A DNA stretch of 64,000 nucleotides from contig NW_020167525.1 of the NCBI RefSeq assembly GCF_001641265.1, positions 1,404,501-1,468,500 of the forward strand, written 5' to 3'. Shown piece after piece: positions 31,867-42,155 of the stretch (position 1 is its first letter; every line of letters begins with the position of its first letter). A model generated the notes under the pieces. It ran no database searches. It was not told the DNA's origin and worked only from the letters and a program-made list of their open reading frames with translations. Made by a program: the position numbers and the translations under genes. The stretch comes from Pseudogymnoascus destructans. Taxonomy: Eukaryota; Ascomycota; Leotiomycetes; Thelebolales; Thelebolaceae.

Positions 31867-34398
31867 TTGAAAGCCAGCCCTTTAATTCAGCATTCGAAGA
31901 TGTCGTCAGAAATTGAGGCTCTGCGGCAACAGCTTCGGGCAGCGCAGCAACGCGAGGCAGATGCGCAACGACGTGAACAAGAAGCAGAACGACTTCGCGA
32001 AGAAGAGCAACGACTCCGCGAAGAAGCAGAACAACGGGAACAAGAAGCAGAACGACTTCGCGAAGAAGCAGAACAACTTCGCGAAGAAGCAGAACAACTC
32101 CGCGAAGAAGACCGACAGCGCTACGAACGGAGGACCGGAAAGACCACGCTACCCGAGTTCCTCGATGCATGCCATACTCACCTTTGCCTAGGTCTGACCA
32201 TTCAACCTGATAGTACACAGTCCACGCAAGGCGATGCCGCAAACGCACATCACAAACCCCGCCCTGAACGAATCTTGCCATGGCCAGAGTTTGACTCGGA
32301 GCAGGCACGTACGTGGGTCGATTTGATGGAGTCAGAATTCGTCCTTGAACGACACTTTACCTCTTTGCATACACTGGCAGAGTCAGGAGAAGCCGTTCGC
32401 CGGCGCCAGATGGGGTCAGAGCTAGACCTTCATACCTTTGCTCGACTCACCTTGGAGGATCCGGTATCCCAGATCATCGAGCGGTTCTCTAAAGACAGCG
32501 TATTACGCCATTGTTTTGGTCTCAAAGGCTCAGTCAAGTTTGAAAACCACAGTAACACACTCAGTCCGGATCGAACAACAGAGGAAATGCAATCTCTTAG
32601 CATCGCTGATAACCCGCGACGGTCGGAACGCCTTCGAGCCCCTGCAAAAAACCTGGGATGGACTGATTCTTCCAAGTCATCGGAATCCGTAACGACAACT
32701 CCCCGTCCTCGCGCAGATCAGTTCTGCGTTTACAATGTCGGTGGTGAGGGAGAGACTGAGCGCCGAGTGACCGCGCTGACGATCGAATACAAAGCTCCTC
32801 ATAAGTTGACCTTAGGGCATATTTATAAAGGTCTTGCCGAGATGAACCTGGACGAGGTTGTGGAAGTAAGCAAGAATGAAAGTGTGGCAATTCGCTGTCG
32901 TCGTTTGGTGGCCGCGGTGATCACGCAAGGCTTCTCATATATGGTGAAGGCTGGGGTGGAATATGGCGAGATCTACACTGGTGAAGCAACAATATTCTTG
33001 CGCATTCCTGATGATCCCTCGACCGTGTACTACTCTCTATCTGTTCCAAAAGGAGATGTCGGGCCGTCCACTGGCTGGGACGAGCGTGGAAATGAGCCCA
33101 ATCGATTGCATATGACCGCGGTTGGTCAGGCTATAGCGTTTACTCTTCGCGCGCTTAAAACGCCTCCACGCAGTGCACAATGGATAAGGAAAGCTCTGCG
33201 TCAGCTCAAGACATGGAATGTCGTCGTTAAGGAGGTCGAGGATGCCGTCGCCGATGACGAAGTTCCGTCTTCGGAGTATCGCCCTTCACCAAGGGTCACT
33301 CGGGATATTATACGGTCACCGATCCAATTCCGACCTCGCAGGAAGAACATATACGTGGGAAGTTGTGCTTCGGTGACGTCTTCTTTCAGCAGCGATGATG
33401 ACAACCATCATCCCGACACACCAAGTCGTCCTCAACCGCCTCCAAAAAGCGGAAACACTATTACTTCCCCCAACCAACCATCACAATCTACCAAACGTGG
33501 TGGGACCGAAGGTGGTGGGAAAAAGGGGGCTTCTAGCGAGACTCATCGGCAAAAGAACTTAGGTCGATTTTGTACGCCAAACTGCCTAATGGGTATGGTA
33601 GATGGGGGAGAACTCGATTGGCAGTGTCCGAATGTCAAGGAACATGGAAAAGGTCGTCATCAACTCGACCGTAATACATTCATGCGACATATCCGCGAGT
33701 TGTTGCGCAGTCAGCTTGACTATTGTGTGACAATGAACGTTCATGGAGCTCGAGGAGCTTTTTTCAAGGTCAAGTTACCTGGATTTGGGTACACCGTTGC
33801 CGCGAAAGGCACCGGGATTGAGTGTGTTAAAGATCTGATGCACGAATCAACAATTTACCATCGTCTCCTTCCTGTTCAGGGGAAGTGCGTACCTGTGCAC
33901 CTAGGAGAGACGAAAGTGGACAGTATATTATACTACGCAGGAGCCGTTCGTATTGTCTATATGATGTTTCTAAGCTTTGGAGGATTCCAATTACGATCGC
34001 CAATCTCACAAACTCTCGCTGACGACGCCATCTCCGGTCTGCATGCCATACATCAGTTGGGAGTACTACAGGGTGATCCAGCAGCCCGGAACATTCTCGT
34101 CCACCCGGATCGGCCAGGAATTACCTGGATTGACTTTGAACGAGCCGAGTTCATACGCCCACGAGCGGTACTCGGAACTCTATCTCCAAATCGGAAACGA
34201 AAGCCTGGCTGGTCTCCCGAAGAAGGGAAGTGTGAGAATGGAAAGAGCAGCAAGAAGATACCTGCATCAGAGATAGGTCAAGCTAAGACGGAGCTGGCGA
34301 GATTGGTGGTGAAGCAGGGGGTAGTCATTTCTACAGATGCCGACCTCATTCGGCCCGGAACGCGTATCAGGAGCGGAAGCAGTCTGATAGCAGGATGA
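31867..34398 (+). CDS. Coiled coil + PD-(D/E)XK-like nuclease + kinase-like protein
   Basis: This is an uninterrupted 843-aa frame. The start could be 31867 or the Met at 31900 (MSSEIEALRQQLRAAQQ). Residues 15-90 are a heptad-rich coiled coil (REEAEQLREEAEQ). Residues about 284-400 look like a restriction-nuclease core: VTALTIEYKAPHKLT gives E307-x-K309, followed by conserved helices (CRRLVAAVITQGFSYMVKAG, EYGEIYTGEATIFLRI). A Cys-containing stretch (FCTPNCLMGM) leads to a kinase-like domain at about 625-770: GARGAFFKV loop, VAAK lysine K647, helix-C Glu660, LQGDPAARNIL with D737 and N742, and DFE at 756-758. The usual His of the catalytic loop is Gln. Similar nuclease-kinase pairings are known among fungal Crinkler-related accessory proteins. 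That link, and any role in defence or heterokaryon or host interaction, is inference. It is intact in a zone where nearly everything else is broken. Confidence 0.7.
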   Translation: MKASPLIQHSKMSSEIEALRQQLRAAQQREADAQRREQEAERLREEEQRLREEAEQREQEAERLREEAEQLREEAEQLREEDRQRYERRTGKTTLPEFLDACHTHLCLGLTIQPDSTQSTQGDAANAHHKPRPERILPWPEFDSEQARTWVDLMESEFVLERHFTSLHTLAESGEAVRRRQMGSELDLHTFARLTLEDPVSQIIERFSKDSVLRHCFGLKGSVKFENHSNTLSPDRTTEEMQSLSIADNPRRSERLRAPAKNLGWTDSSKSSESVTTTPRPRADQFCVYNVGGEGETERRVTALTIEYKAPHKLTLGHIYKGLAEMNLDEVVEVSKNESVAIRCRRLVAAVITQGFSYMVKAGVEYGEIYTGEATIFLRIPDDPSTVYYSLSVPKGDVGPSTGWDERGNEPNRLHMTAVGQAIAFTLRALKTPPRSAQWIRKALRQLKTWNVVVKEVEDAVADDEVPSSEYRPSPRVTRDIIRSPIQFRPRRKNIYVGSCASVTSSFSSDDDNHHPDTPSRPQPPPKSGNTITSPNQPSQSTKRGGTEGGGKKGASSETHRQKNLGRFCTPNCLMGMVDGGELDWQCPNVKEHGKGRHQLDRNTFMRHIRELLRSQLDYCVTMNVHGARGAFFKVKLPGFGYTVAAKGTGIECVKDLMHESTIYHRLLPVQGKCVPVHLGETKVDSILYYAGAVRIVYMMFLSFGGFQLRSPISQTLADDAISGLHAIHQLGVLQGDPAARNILVHPDRPGITWIDFERAEFIRPRAVLGTLSPNRKRKPGWSPEEGKCENGKSSKKIPASEIGQAKTELARLVVKQGVVISTDADLIRPGTRIRSGSSLIAG

Positions 34399-34600
34399 AC
34401 TCTCTCCAGAAGTCGTCACTGATGAGCCTCGTCACCGACATTTCCGTACGAGACAGTGCCAACTCAGCTCACGAGTTCAATAGACACAAATGCAGGAAGC
34501 CACCTCTCATTTCACAATTTCGACGCCAATTCCAGATGTGAATAACGCGGCGAGATCCGGTGGATACCCGCCGGGCGGTGCTGTCATACTAGATGCAAGA

Positions 34601-35098
34601 CTAGGGCAGACCCGAAGAGCTCGAAGACGTCGAAGTATAGGACAAGACCTGAGCCAGAAATGGAAGGACGGCTGCTAGGCGAGTTTGTGCCTGTGTGTAA
34701 CAGCTCACACATTTCACGGTAGTGAAAACGAAAGGAACACCCCAAGACCATGTATGCCCGTTCTTGCTTATGCCCGTGATCTTAGCGCTGCCGATCCTGC
34801 AGAGCTCGCGCTCTCTGCAGGTATAGTCGCCGAGGGCCACGAGGTAGTTGTAGCACGCAATTACGTCGTCGACGTCGGCGACGTATTCGGACCCCTCGCT
34901 AGGGGTGCGGCAGCGGGTCACTTGTGTGAATTCATTATCTCGGGGCGCGACTGTAGATGGTGTGTTGGTTTGCTAGGGTGATATAATGGGGGCAGGAGTG
35001 GGTGATGTTATGGAGGTAGGTGTGACTTACGGGCTGAGGGAGACGTGGTGAAGAGCTGCTCGGTGGTCAAGCCGAGTTCTTCGAGGGAGGGAAGGCCT
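34601..35098 (-). pseudogene. Possible small secreted Cys protein, truncated
   Basis: Exon 1 (down to 35031) encodes LEELGLTTEQLFTTSPSA; the intron 34951-35030 (GTAAGT...TACAG) is well formed. Exon 2 starts APRDNEFTQVTRC and continues DVDDVIACYNYLVALGDYTC and GSAKITGISKNGHTWSWG. The even Cys spacing and the ITGxS motif resemble a group of small secreted fungal proteins. No signal peptide remains: the 5' end is lost in the inverted duplication at 34956-35267. The C-terminus also lacks the expected closing Cys pattern. Family assignment is tentative. Confidence 0.35.
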
Positions 35099-35267
35099 GC
35101 CCCCATTATATCACCCTAGCAAACCAACACACCATCCTCCCTAGCAAACCAACACACCATCCTCCCTCGAAGAACTCGGCTTGACCACCGAGCAGCTCTT
35201 CACCACGTCTCCCTCAGCCCGTAAGTCACACCTACCCCCATAACATCACCCACTCCTGCCCCCATTA
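34956..35267. repeat. Fold-back inverted duplication, arms about 107 bp
   Basis: Bases about 34985-35090 are repeated in reverse complement at 35161-35267 with very few mismatches (for example GGAGGTAGG against CCTACCCCC). The 70-bp spacer itself contains the reverse complement of about 34956-34997 and a partial tandem copy of CCTCCCTAGCAAACCAACAC. The arms contain the exon-intron border of the adjacent pseudogene, so gene sequence was copied backwards. The pattern suggests repeated template switching. Confidence 0.9.
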
Positions 35268-35470
35268 TTGTAACGGGAGTCTGAAGTTGGAGTTTTGGGA
35301 AGAATCGGGCGGGGGGGGTGATGATTGAAATGAGAAGGGATATTCTACGTTATTTAAGGGATTTCATTGTTGTGCTTGCATTTGGGCCGTGATCCTTCGA
35401 TCCTTCGATCCTCCAGCTGTTCGATATACGACCTACGAATCCCTTCAATTCTCGTCGCTAAGCTTAACTT

Positions 35471-35634
35471 AGGCTTTCTAGAAGAAGGAGAGAGTCGACG
35501 AGGTGAGAAACAGCGTCAGGGCTGTCAACCAAGTAAGAGGGCTGTCAACCAAGAAAGAAGGATCTGGTTACTTGGTTGACAGCCCTGAGGCTCTTTCTCA
35601 CCTCGTCGACTCTCTCCTTGGCCTTCCAGAAAGC
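35471..35634. repeat. Second fold-back inverted duplication, arms about 65 bp
   Basis: GGCTTTCTAGAAG...TCAACCAAGTAA (35471-35536) is mirrored by TTACTTGGTTGACAGCC...CAGAAAGCC (35568-35634). The spacer holds one more direct copy of AGGGCTGTCAACCAAG. The right arm is the natural coding sequence of the exonuclease relic (YLVDSPEALSHLVDSLLG); the left arm is a reversed copy of it. Confidence 0.9.
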
Positions 35635-36193
35635 CCTCCTCCTATTTATATCGACATTGAAGGGGTAAATCTTTGTAGACTAGGCTCCGTCTCAATTCTT
35701 CAAATCCTCATCCCGCCATGTGACAAGACTTATCTGGTTGACGTCCACATACTCAAGGCGATGCCTTCACTACGGCGGGTGATACTGGTCAAATACTATC
35801 CTGAATACACGCTAACTTGACGCCAAAGTGGCTGAACAGCGCATCTGAGTTATTCCGTACATCAAAGAAGACTTTCAATTAGCAACTCGGATGTACTCTA
35901 GACGTTGTCTTAAAGGCCTCTCAAGCTGTATCGAGAAAGACCTAGTTATGGCAGCGTCTGAGAAACGACAATGGATAGCGGAGAAAAGCAAGGGCAAGCG
36001 GCTATTCGCCCCTGAGCTCGGCGGTTCATACGAGGTGTTTAACAAGAGACCGCTACAACAGGAGATGGCATTGTACTGTACGCAAGATATGAAGTTGATG
36101 CCAAAGCTGTGGCAACTTTACTCCAGCAGGCTTTCGCAGTCTTGGGCAAAGAGGGTGGAAATTGCGAGGAAGGACAGAATTGCTATGTCGTAA
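35566..36193 (+). pseudogene. 3'-5' exonuclease (RNase D-like) relic without Exo II
   Basis: The first part reads GYLVDSPEALSHLVDSLLG and PPIYIDIEGVNLCRLGSVSI, with Exo I Asp-x-Glu in YIDIEG. After a TGA near 35818 a second frame gives QLATRMYSRRCLKGLSSCIE, RLFAPELGGSYEVFNKRPL and MALYCTQDMKLMPKLWQLY, which holds the Exo III Tyr-x-x-x-Asp. The middle segment expected to carry Exo II (an NDxD-type Asp) is missing. Such proteins are common single-domain fungal DnaQ-fold nucleases. This copy is interrupted and lacks a catalytic motif, and its 5' end has been replaced by the inverted duplication. Confidence 0.65.
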
Positions 36194-38199
36194 GCAAACA
36201 TCGGGGTACGATGGGACGAACAAGCTAGGGCCATGGTAATATCGTTATTCGCTTCTATAGGGCTACTCGTGATTCGTCCATAGTTCAAGATTACCAGTTT
36301 GTTGCCTCTCCATAACTGGCTGAAGGCTTTTGTGTTAATTTGGAAGCTTTGTTATTGTGCGTTTTTATCTTTGCATTGATAGTTCTGCAGCATTAAATGA
36401 TATTGCTAGTCTCGCATCATTACCGTCTATACAGCCAGGACGCTCTTGCCATCAGTCGTCAGCCTTGTTCTGACCCTGACTTTTAAAAACCCCATACATG
36501 GTGCTTCGGAACGAGGTCGCCTTCAAGTTAACACCTGACTCGATAAAGGCCCTGATCGATTACCGCAATCTACTGCGTCGAAATCGCAGCTAGCACGTAC
36601 AACTGGTTAGAGAAGGAACTCCAGGTCAAGGAGCTGCACGAGAAATTCATCCAGGCCATCAACAAGTTCGTCTACCGGACGAATACGACTGCGCTAGTAG
36701 GACTGGAAGAGGAGGGCGCCGGCGAGCTGCTGCGTGGTAAGAGCGAGGAGGTCAAGATCAACATCATGAGCCTGTTTCACCCGCTCCTTCCTCCCCCTCC
36801 AAAAGTCATGGACGTCATCAGACCCCGGACGCTCCTTCCTAGTCCACCTCTCTGCCCGCACCAACAGGCTAAGTCGAGTTTTCTCATGAGTAGTTAGCCT
36901 GCGAACAGTTTTTATAGCCACCCTGAAATTGGTGGACAGAAGTTCAAAGAGCGCATCATGCGACCGTTGGCCCAGAGCGAAAGCGTTAGAAATGTCGTGA
37001 GCTGTTGTAATTCCAGCATGGGCACAGCCTTCTAATTTCTTAATTGCGACGGAACCACATGGAGGAGCGCTACCGACGGGGCGAATTCGGCGCAAGTGCT
37101 ACCGTCTGCGTTGACCTTGTCGATCCCGAGGAGATCATTGTTACAGACAATGAAGAGCTCAGTCAGAAACGGGGCAACCAATTGGACGACTTTTACTGCC
37201 AGCAATCAAACCAACCCGACACGAGAGAAAATGAACTCCCTCGAAAAACAGAAGAAGATCCAGAGGGGGCCAATACCGAACAGGCAAACTCACAGCTGTT
37301 GGTTCGAGAAGCGAAAAGTCGCACAGCTATTGGTTCGAGAAGCAGAAAGTCGCGAATATAAGGACGATGAAACTGGTTTACTCCGATGGAGAATTTCTAT
37401 GTGGCCATATGTGGTAGTTGCTAGGGGTCATAAGTATGATAGGCAGGCGGTATTGATACCGGAGTCTGATATCCACGACCATAACAGCCAAATATATGAT
37501 GAGCCGGAAACTTGTGTAGACGATTTCGACTACTGGGGAGAACGATTATACCTATGCCAAAGTTTAAATTGGTAATCAAGTTGCTGTCCATAGCTATCCT
37601 TCTGGGCCTCACGCTGCAGAAGCCCCCCAAATTCAATCCTGATCTCCCCCATAAGAGACGAATACTTTACGCTGTCTGCCTGCGATTATTTGACAATGCC
37701 TAGATACTCTGCAAAGGCGGATTATCACGATAAATACACTTTATTAAAACGATTGCCTATGGACTGATCGACTGTTCCCAAACCTTCGAGATGAATGCCT
37801 GACAAACTATGAGGACGATCCGGAAGACATGACCAGATAACGAAGACTGGGCAACCCAATTTGTAATGTAGGAATTTGGAGGCAGACAAGCTATTCAACG
37901 AAGTGGAAGCGCATTCCTCGCTGAAGCTGAAGGTGGGGCACTTCGCTGAGGTTCTGGAACTGAAGAGCTAGGAGCGTGACTTCAAATGATATTAAGGTCT
38001 CAACAAGAATCTTTGGATATTATGCAACGCAGTAAGTGCCATGTATAAGCTATTTAACTAACTTGGCCAATCCCATTCTGTACCTGCTAATAGAGTTTCT
38101 TGAAGGGGGGTTATATGTTTCGTTGCTGTAGACAAAGTCAAATCCCAATCCTATTTCGTAAATGTTAGCTGCTAAAATAGGGTATCAGAAGCAAGGTTT
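36194..38199. other. No assigned gene; fragments of coding-like sequence
   Basis: A plus-strand stretch at 36585-36770 reads TYNWLEKELQVKELHEKFIQ and ALVGLEEEGAGELLRGKSEE, which looks like part of a real protein but is flanked by stops. Another plus-strand frame, 37044-37575, has EFGASATVCVDLVDPEEIIV and a near-duplicate LVREAKSRTAIGSR block. I recognise neither family. Both are short and probably relics. Confidence 0.35.
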
Positions 38200-38681
38200 T
38201 CAACTTACTTCTACGCACATCCTATCCGCAAATGCGTGTGTTTGCCCCTCTTCATATTTATACCCGCCCTTTTCATGCCCCTTACCCCCGTCATAGTTCG
38301 TATTGTTAACCATTAGATTGCGTACCGAGTTGGTATGGCGTTTATTTTGGTGATTCTTGAGGTCACCAGGATATCTGAAACGCTCATTGCAATGGTCAAG
38401 GTTGCGCTTCAACTCCTTTATACCGTTGTGTGTGTTTTTGTGAACGCGTAGACTGCTCACTGATGCGAACTGCTCGCTGCACAGGACACAGCCGTAAGGG
38501 CGATCGTTAGTATGACGCATATTGCGTGTCTGAAGGTTGCTGCTCTGCGAAAAGGTCTGACGGCAGGTCTCGTGGCTCTAGGGGAAGTTAGCGTGGTTCG
38601 GAGAATGCTTAGGGGATGCGTGCTTACAAATGGCACGTTTACTATGTCCGAAGCAGTAGATTTAACGTAGTGTGCCGACAT
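38200..38681 (-). CDS. Short C2H2 zinc-finger protein
   Basis: There are two exons, 38681-38628 and 38577-38200; the intron 38578-38627 has GTAAGC...CTAAC...TAG. They give 143 aa. The start MSAHYVKSTASDIVNVPF is followed by a degenerate finger (SHETCRQTFSQSSNLQTRNM), one good C2H2 finger (YGCVLCSEQFASVSSLRVHKNTH), and a third (LDHCNERFRYPGDLKNHQNK). The RFRYPGDLKNHQNKRH end resembles fungal regulators of the Con7 type. The first finger has lost a Cys and the protein is much shorter than such regulators, so this may be a decaying or truncated paralog. It lies alone in a gene-poor zone. Confidence 0.5.
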
Positions 38682-39557
38682 AATGCAATCCTAGGAGCAA
38701 AGCACTCTGATTGACTCAGCATGGACGATATCACAAGGCGTATGCCGTGCTAATTAATGGTCGCATGCTATATTTAGGTAATATAGTATCATAGCAGAAG
38801 TCTAGACTTAAAATCGTAATGGCACGGCAATGGCAGGGTATGACCAAAAATTGCCAGAAGCTTCGACGACTTATCCAAGTAAGGGGGTTAATGACAGATT
38901 TAAAACGAAATAATGGAAACCTAGCGGATTGAAAGAGTATGGATGATTGGACTGAAACAAAGCAGAAAGGATAAACTAAGCTCATTAAAACTGCCACGGT
39001 TAGAAAACCAATTATAATCATGATTATTAGGTCGTCGTAATCATAATCATGATTATTTACAAAGCGCATAAGTTAGTCATGATTATTATGATTATTTGTG
39101 CTACCCTGAAAACTGCAAACATGAAACCAAAAACAAAGTCTTACTATCAAATTGTGCCGTAAACGCCATTGAATTTCTTTATTATAGCATTTTTTTGTTT
39201 CCGAGTTAATCTAGCGTTTAGCAATACCTTGTATTTAGCTCAGTATTGGCCTTCGATTTCGCGAATGAGTTTTTCTTGACGCTCCTGCTCTGTTTCTTCC
39301 TCTTCTTCCTCTTCTTCCTCTTCTTCCTCTTCTTCCTCTTCTTCAAAAGCAATACGCGGCTGCCCAACTCGAGAGGAAGCAATACGCGGCTCGTCACAAT
39401 TGCGACCGTAAGTACCTCTCTATAGTAATTTGTATGTAAAGGTACATAATTAAGCCATTCTATGAAATTATCACTTCTTCGCTCCCACTCCTACCCTCTC
39501 TCCCATTCTCGCCCTCGCCCTCACCCTCGCCTCACCCTCGCCCTCACTCTCGCCCTT
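38682..39557. other. AT-rich spacer with ATCATGATTAT palindromes and a CTTCCT repeat
   Basis: Bases 39010-39095 contain overlapping AATCATGATTATT inverted units. At 39297-39345 a CTTCTTCCT repeat runs for about 45 bp. A minus-strand frame across it would end PRIAFEEEE...QEKLIREIEGQY, but I cannot tie it to a start. The motif AAGCAATACGCGGCT appears twice near 39345-39390, and inverted near 44640-44690. Confidence 0.4.
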
Positions 39558-39850
39558 GACAAGTACGAAGTGTACTGCCGTGAGCCTGTTGTGATGACGC
39601 CAGACCCGCTGAAATGGTGGCTGGAGCTGGCCCAGCGTAAACGATTCCCTAGCTTGTCATTGATGGCCCTTGACATTCTTTCTATTGCAGCCATGTCTTC
39701 TGGGACAGCGACTCTTCTCGAAATAAAAACTTACGGTAACCGATCAGCGAGGAGCTATGGACGCTGAAACTTTAAATCTCGTAGAATGTCTACGTTCCTG
39801 GGACAGCAGCGCCTTGATAGTCCCATCAGATGTGAGTTTTCTGCTTCATG
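39558..39850 (+). pseudogene. hAT transposase C-terminal dimerisation fragment
   Basis: DKYEVYCREPVVMTPDPLKW continues WLELAQRKRFPSLSLMALDI and LSIAAMS, the hallmark of the hAT C-terminal dimerisation domain (D..xWW...YP.LS.LA.DILSIPAMS). After a frame change the usual tail reads LNLVECLRSWDSSALIV. Upstream hAT sequence is not present nearby. Confidence 0.7.
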
Positions 39851-40393
39851 AGGACTACCGTCAGCTAATTGCAGAGTCTAGTGTCGCTATGTCGATGCGG
39901 CTGCTGGGTCCAACCACTCTGATGCATTGGGGCGCGATGAGAGCGGTGGGGGATCAGACACAGTGGAGATGACATAGGGGAGCTTGGAGGTAGAATCGTT
40001 GATAGCAAAGGCTACAAGTCATATGTTGTGATTTAGACTAATAGTCCAGACTACAGTCCAGACTGCAGTCTGATCTGATGACGACGTACGGACCAACAGT
40101 CCGTCTGGTCTGACGATAACGAACAGACCAACAGTCCAGTCTGCCCATGACAGACCGACTGACTGTTTGGACTATCAGGAGCGCTGATCTACTGTTGTTT
40201 CCCTACGTTCTACTGTCATAACTTAAGTCAAGTTAAGTTTATTTGTAAAGCTTCTCGCTATATGCTATAAGCTATCCTAATTGTTCAAAGTGTTGGCCAT
40301 CGCTTCCGAGCTTAAAAACTCCTCAGTCGCAAATGATCGAGCCTGAGATTTCCAGCATTGCTGCCTTCTTCTCCGACGCCTTCTCGTCCACCC

Positions 40394-40997
40394 TCATCCC
40401 GAGCTGCCCCTCTGTCCTCCTTCGTCTTCCATATCAATACGTTGCTGTGGTTGAAGTCTTCCGGTTGCCTTCACAAACTGTATAACAGCTTTGATCGCCA
40501 TAATTTCTGGCTTCCATTGATCCCGGTTGCCATCAACATGCTTTCCAGTTCGTCTCTCGATGCGTCCACTCCATCCCCCTAATGCGTACGACAGATCACT
40601 TCGTCGATCGCCAAACACTTGTTGCAATTCTTGTCTCGGGCTATGCCACAACGGGCAGTGGAATAGAAAGTGCGATACCGTTTCAGCCTCAGCTCCACAT
40701 GAACATGCGACCGAGTCAGCCCTATGAACTCGGGCCATGTAATCGTTTAATCCAACGTGACCTGTTCTTAGTTCTACTAGGATGGCTGTATCCTGTCTAT
40801 CCAGTATCTTATAGATCTTTGCCATGTGATCCCGCGGCAGAGCCTTGTCGATTGATCGAGTGAATTTACCAGCAAGCTTTCGTCGAAATAGTAAATCACG
40901 CTCCTTCAGAATACGATCTCGAGCTACACGATAGGCTTGTGACTTGAGACGTGGGGCCTGTTCGTCGATCGCCTCACATCCCTTTTTGGTAGCTTGT
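40394..40997 (-). pseudogene. 3' fragment of a Tad-type LINE
   Basis: From 40997 downward the frame reads KKGCEAIDEQAPRLKSQAYR, then IYKILDRQDTAILVELRTGH, VGLNDYMARVHRADSVACSC and ETVSHFLFHCPLW. The last is the Cys-rich end that follows RNase H in fungal LINEs. Upstream reverse transcriptase is missing: the fragment stops at the start of an LTR at 40998, which inserted into it or adjoins a 5' truncation. Confidence 0.7.
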
Positions 40998-41235
40998 TGT
41001 AAGGAAGGCCATCACGTGCCACCACGTGAGGTCCCTTTCATTAGGGGCCCATAGGGCTCGGTAAAGTAGGGCACAAGGTGCATAGATAAAAGGGGTTGGA
41101 GGCCTCGGAAGAAGGCCTCCAGTCAATAGTCGCTGTACTTATGTAGACCTATTGTCCTTACGAATACGATACCCCTTTCCTGCCTCTTGACCTGGTTCCC
41201 TGGACTCCTGTGAGACCTTGGGCTTACACGTTACA
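40998..41235 (+). mobile_element. Probable 5' LTR of a degraded retrotransposon
   Basis: It starts TGTAAGGAAGGCC and ends CTTACACGTTACA, 238 bp, with TGTAA/TTACA inverted ends. A leader of about 40 bp separates it from the gag-like frame at 41276. No matching 3' LTR is seen in the window. The boundaries are inferred from the terminal dinucleotides only. Confidence 0.5.
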
Positions 41236-41275
41236 ATTCTATTGACTCTACCCATATCCAGCCTACTGGGTCAGG

Positions 41276-42125
41276 ATGGCAAGTTTGGAAAGACGGATTA
41301 CTCGAGCGACCTCGGGGGGAGCGACACCAGCCACCGAGGCCACCGAGGTAGCTCCAGGACCTACGACCCAAGAAATCGACGACTTGGTGGCCGACCAAGG
41401 TGGGAATATGGCCTCGAAGCTGGCCGACCTTCAGAAGCGAGTGGAAGAAGAGAGGGCCTACTTCAACACAATGAAGGAAGCCCTAGAAGTATTCCGAGGA
41501 TCGCACGGTGACAATTACAACGCCTACCCTGAGGCCCTACAGGACTTTGCAAGGAAGCAAGCCCAAATTCAAGAAAAAAGTCGTCATAAAAGTGTAAGGA
41601 CACAGGGCACCCAGCTCACAGTAATAGCATATGAGAGTGCAAGTCGGAGGCTAAACGGATGCTATCCTATAGGTCTACTATGAAGGATACAAAAAAGATG
41701 AAGGGGGAACCCCGTGAGTCAATTCCCTTAAGTACCCGAAACCCATCCGACTCGGTCAGCCCACCCCAATGATCACACGTGACCAGGGGGAACCTCGTGA
41801 GTCATTTCCCTCCAGTACCCGAAACCCATCCGACTCGGTTATCCCGCCCAAATGATCACACGTGAGCCGCAGCTACTCAGAGTCTGCTCCTTAGAGTGAG
41901 AGATGAGAAGGCATCCTTACAAAAAGGCGACACCAAGACATCGAGGACGAGTGGGAGGACCCCCGTCTGGAAGGACACGAGGAGGACACAGCTTCCACTG
42001 AGTCTAGGGAGACTGCACCCGCCCAAAGGCCAATTGGAAGGGTTAAGGAACCAAAGGTCTACGCAGCTGTGGCAGCCCTGACCTTTCCCTTGGATTCTAC
42101 AGCCAACATGTTGCTTTGTGTATAA
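41276..42125 (+). pseudogene. Gag-like ORF of a retrotransposon, split by a solo LTR
   Basis: The frame starts MASLERRITRATSGGATPA and holds a helical region (MASKLADLQKRVEEERAYFN, YPEALQDFARKQAQIQEKSR). Deleting the solo LTR at 41593-41921 with one AAAAG copy joins RHK to RRHQDIEDEWEDPRLEGHEE in frame, continuing to KVYAAVAALTFPLDSTAN and the TAA at 42123-42125. No zinc knuckle or polymerase follows. Its position directly behind an LTR suggests gag. Confidence 0.55.
41593..41921 (-). mobile_element. Solo LTR, family 'A' (329 bp)
   Basis: It is inverted, TGTAAGGACACAG...GCATCCTTACA, with the perfect duplication AAAAG (41588-41592 and 41922-41926). It carries an internal tandem duplication of about 85 bp (two copies of CCCGAAACCCATCCGACTCG). 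It inserted into the gag-like frame at 41276. Confidence 0.92.
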
Positions 42126-42155
42126 GCTGGTACCTCGTAGAAGTGGTGCTCAAAG

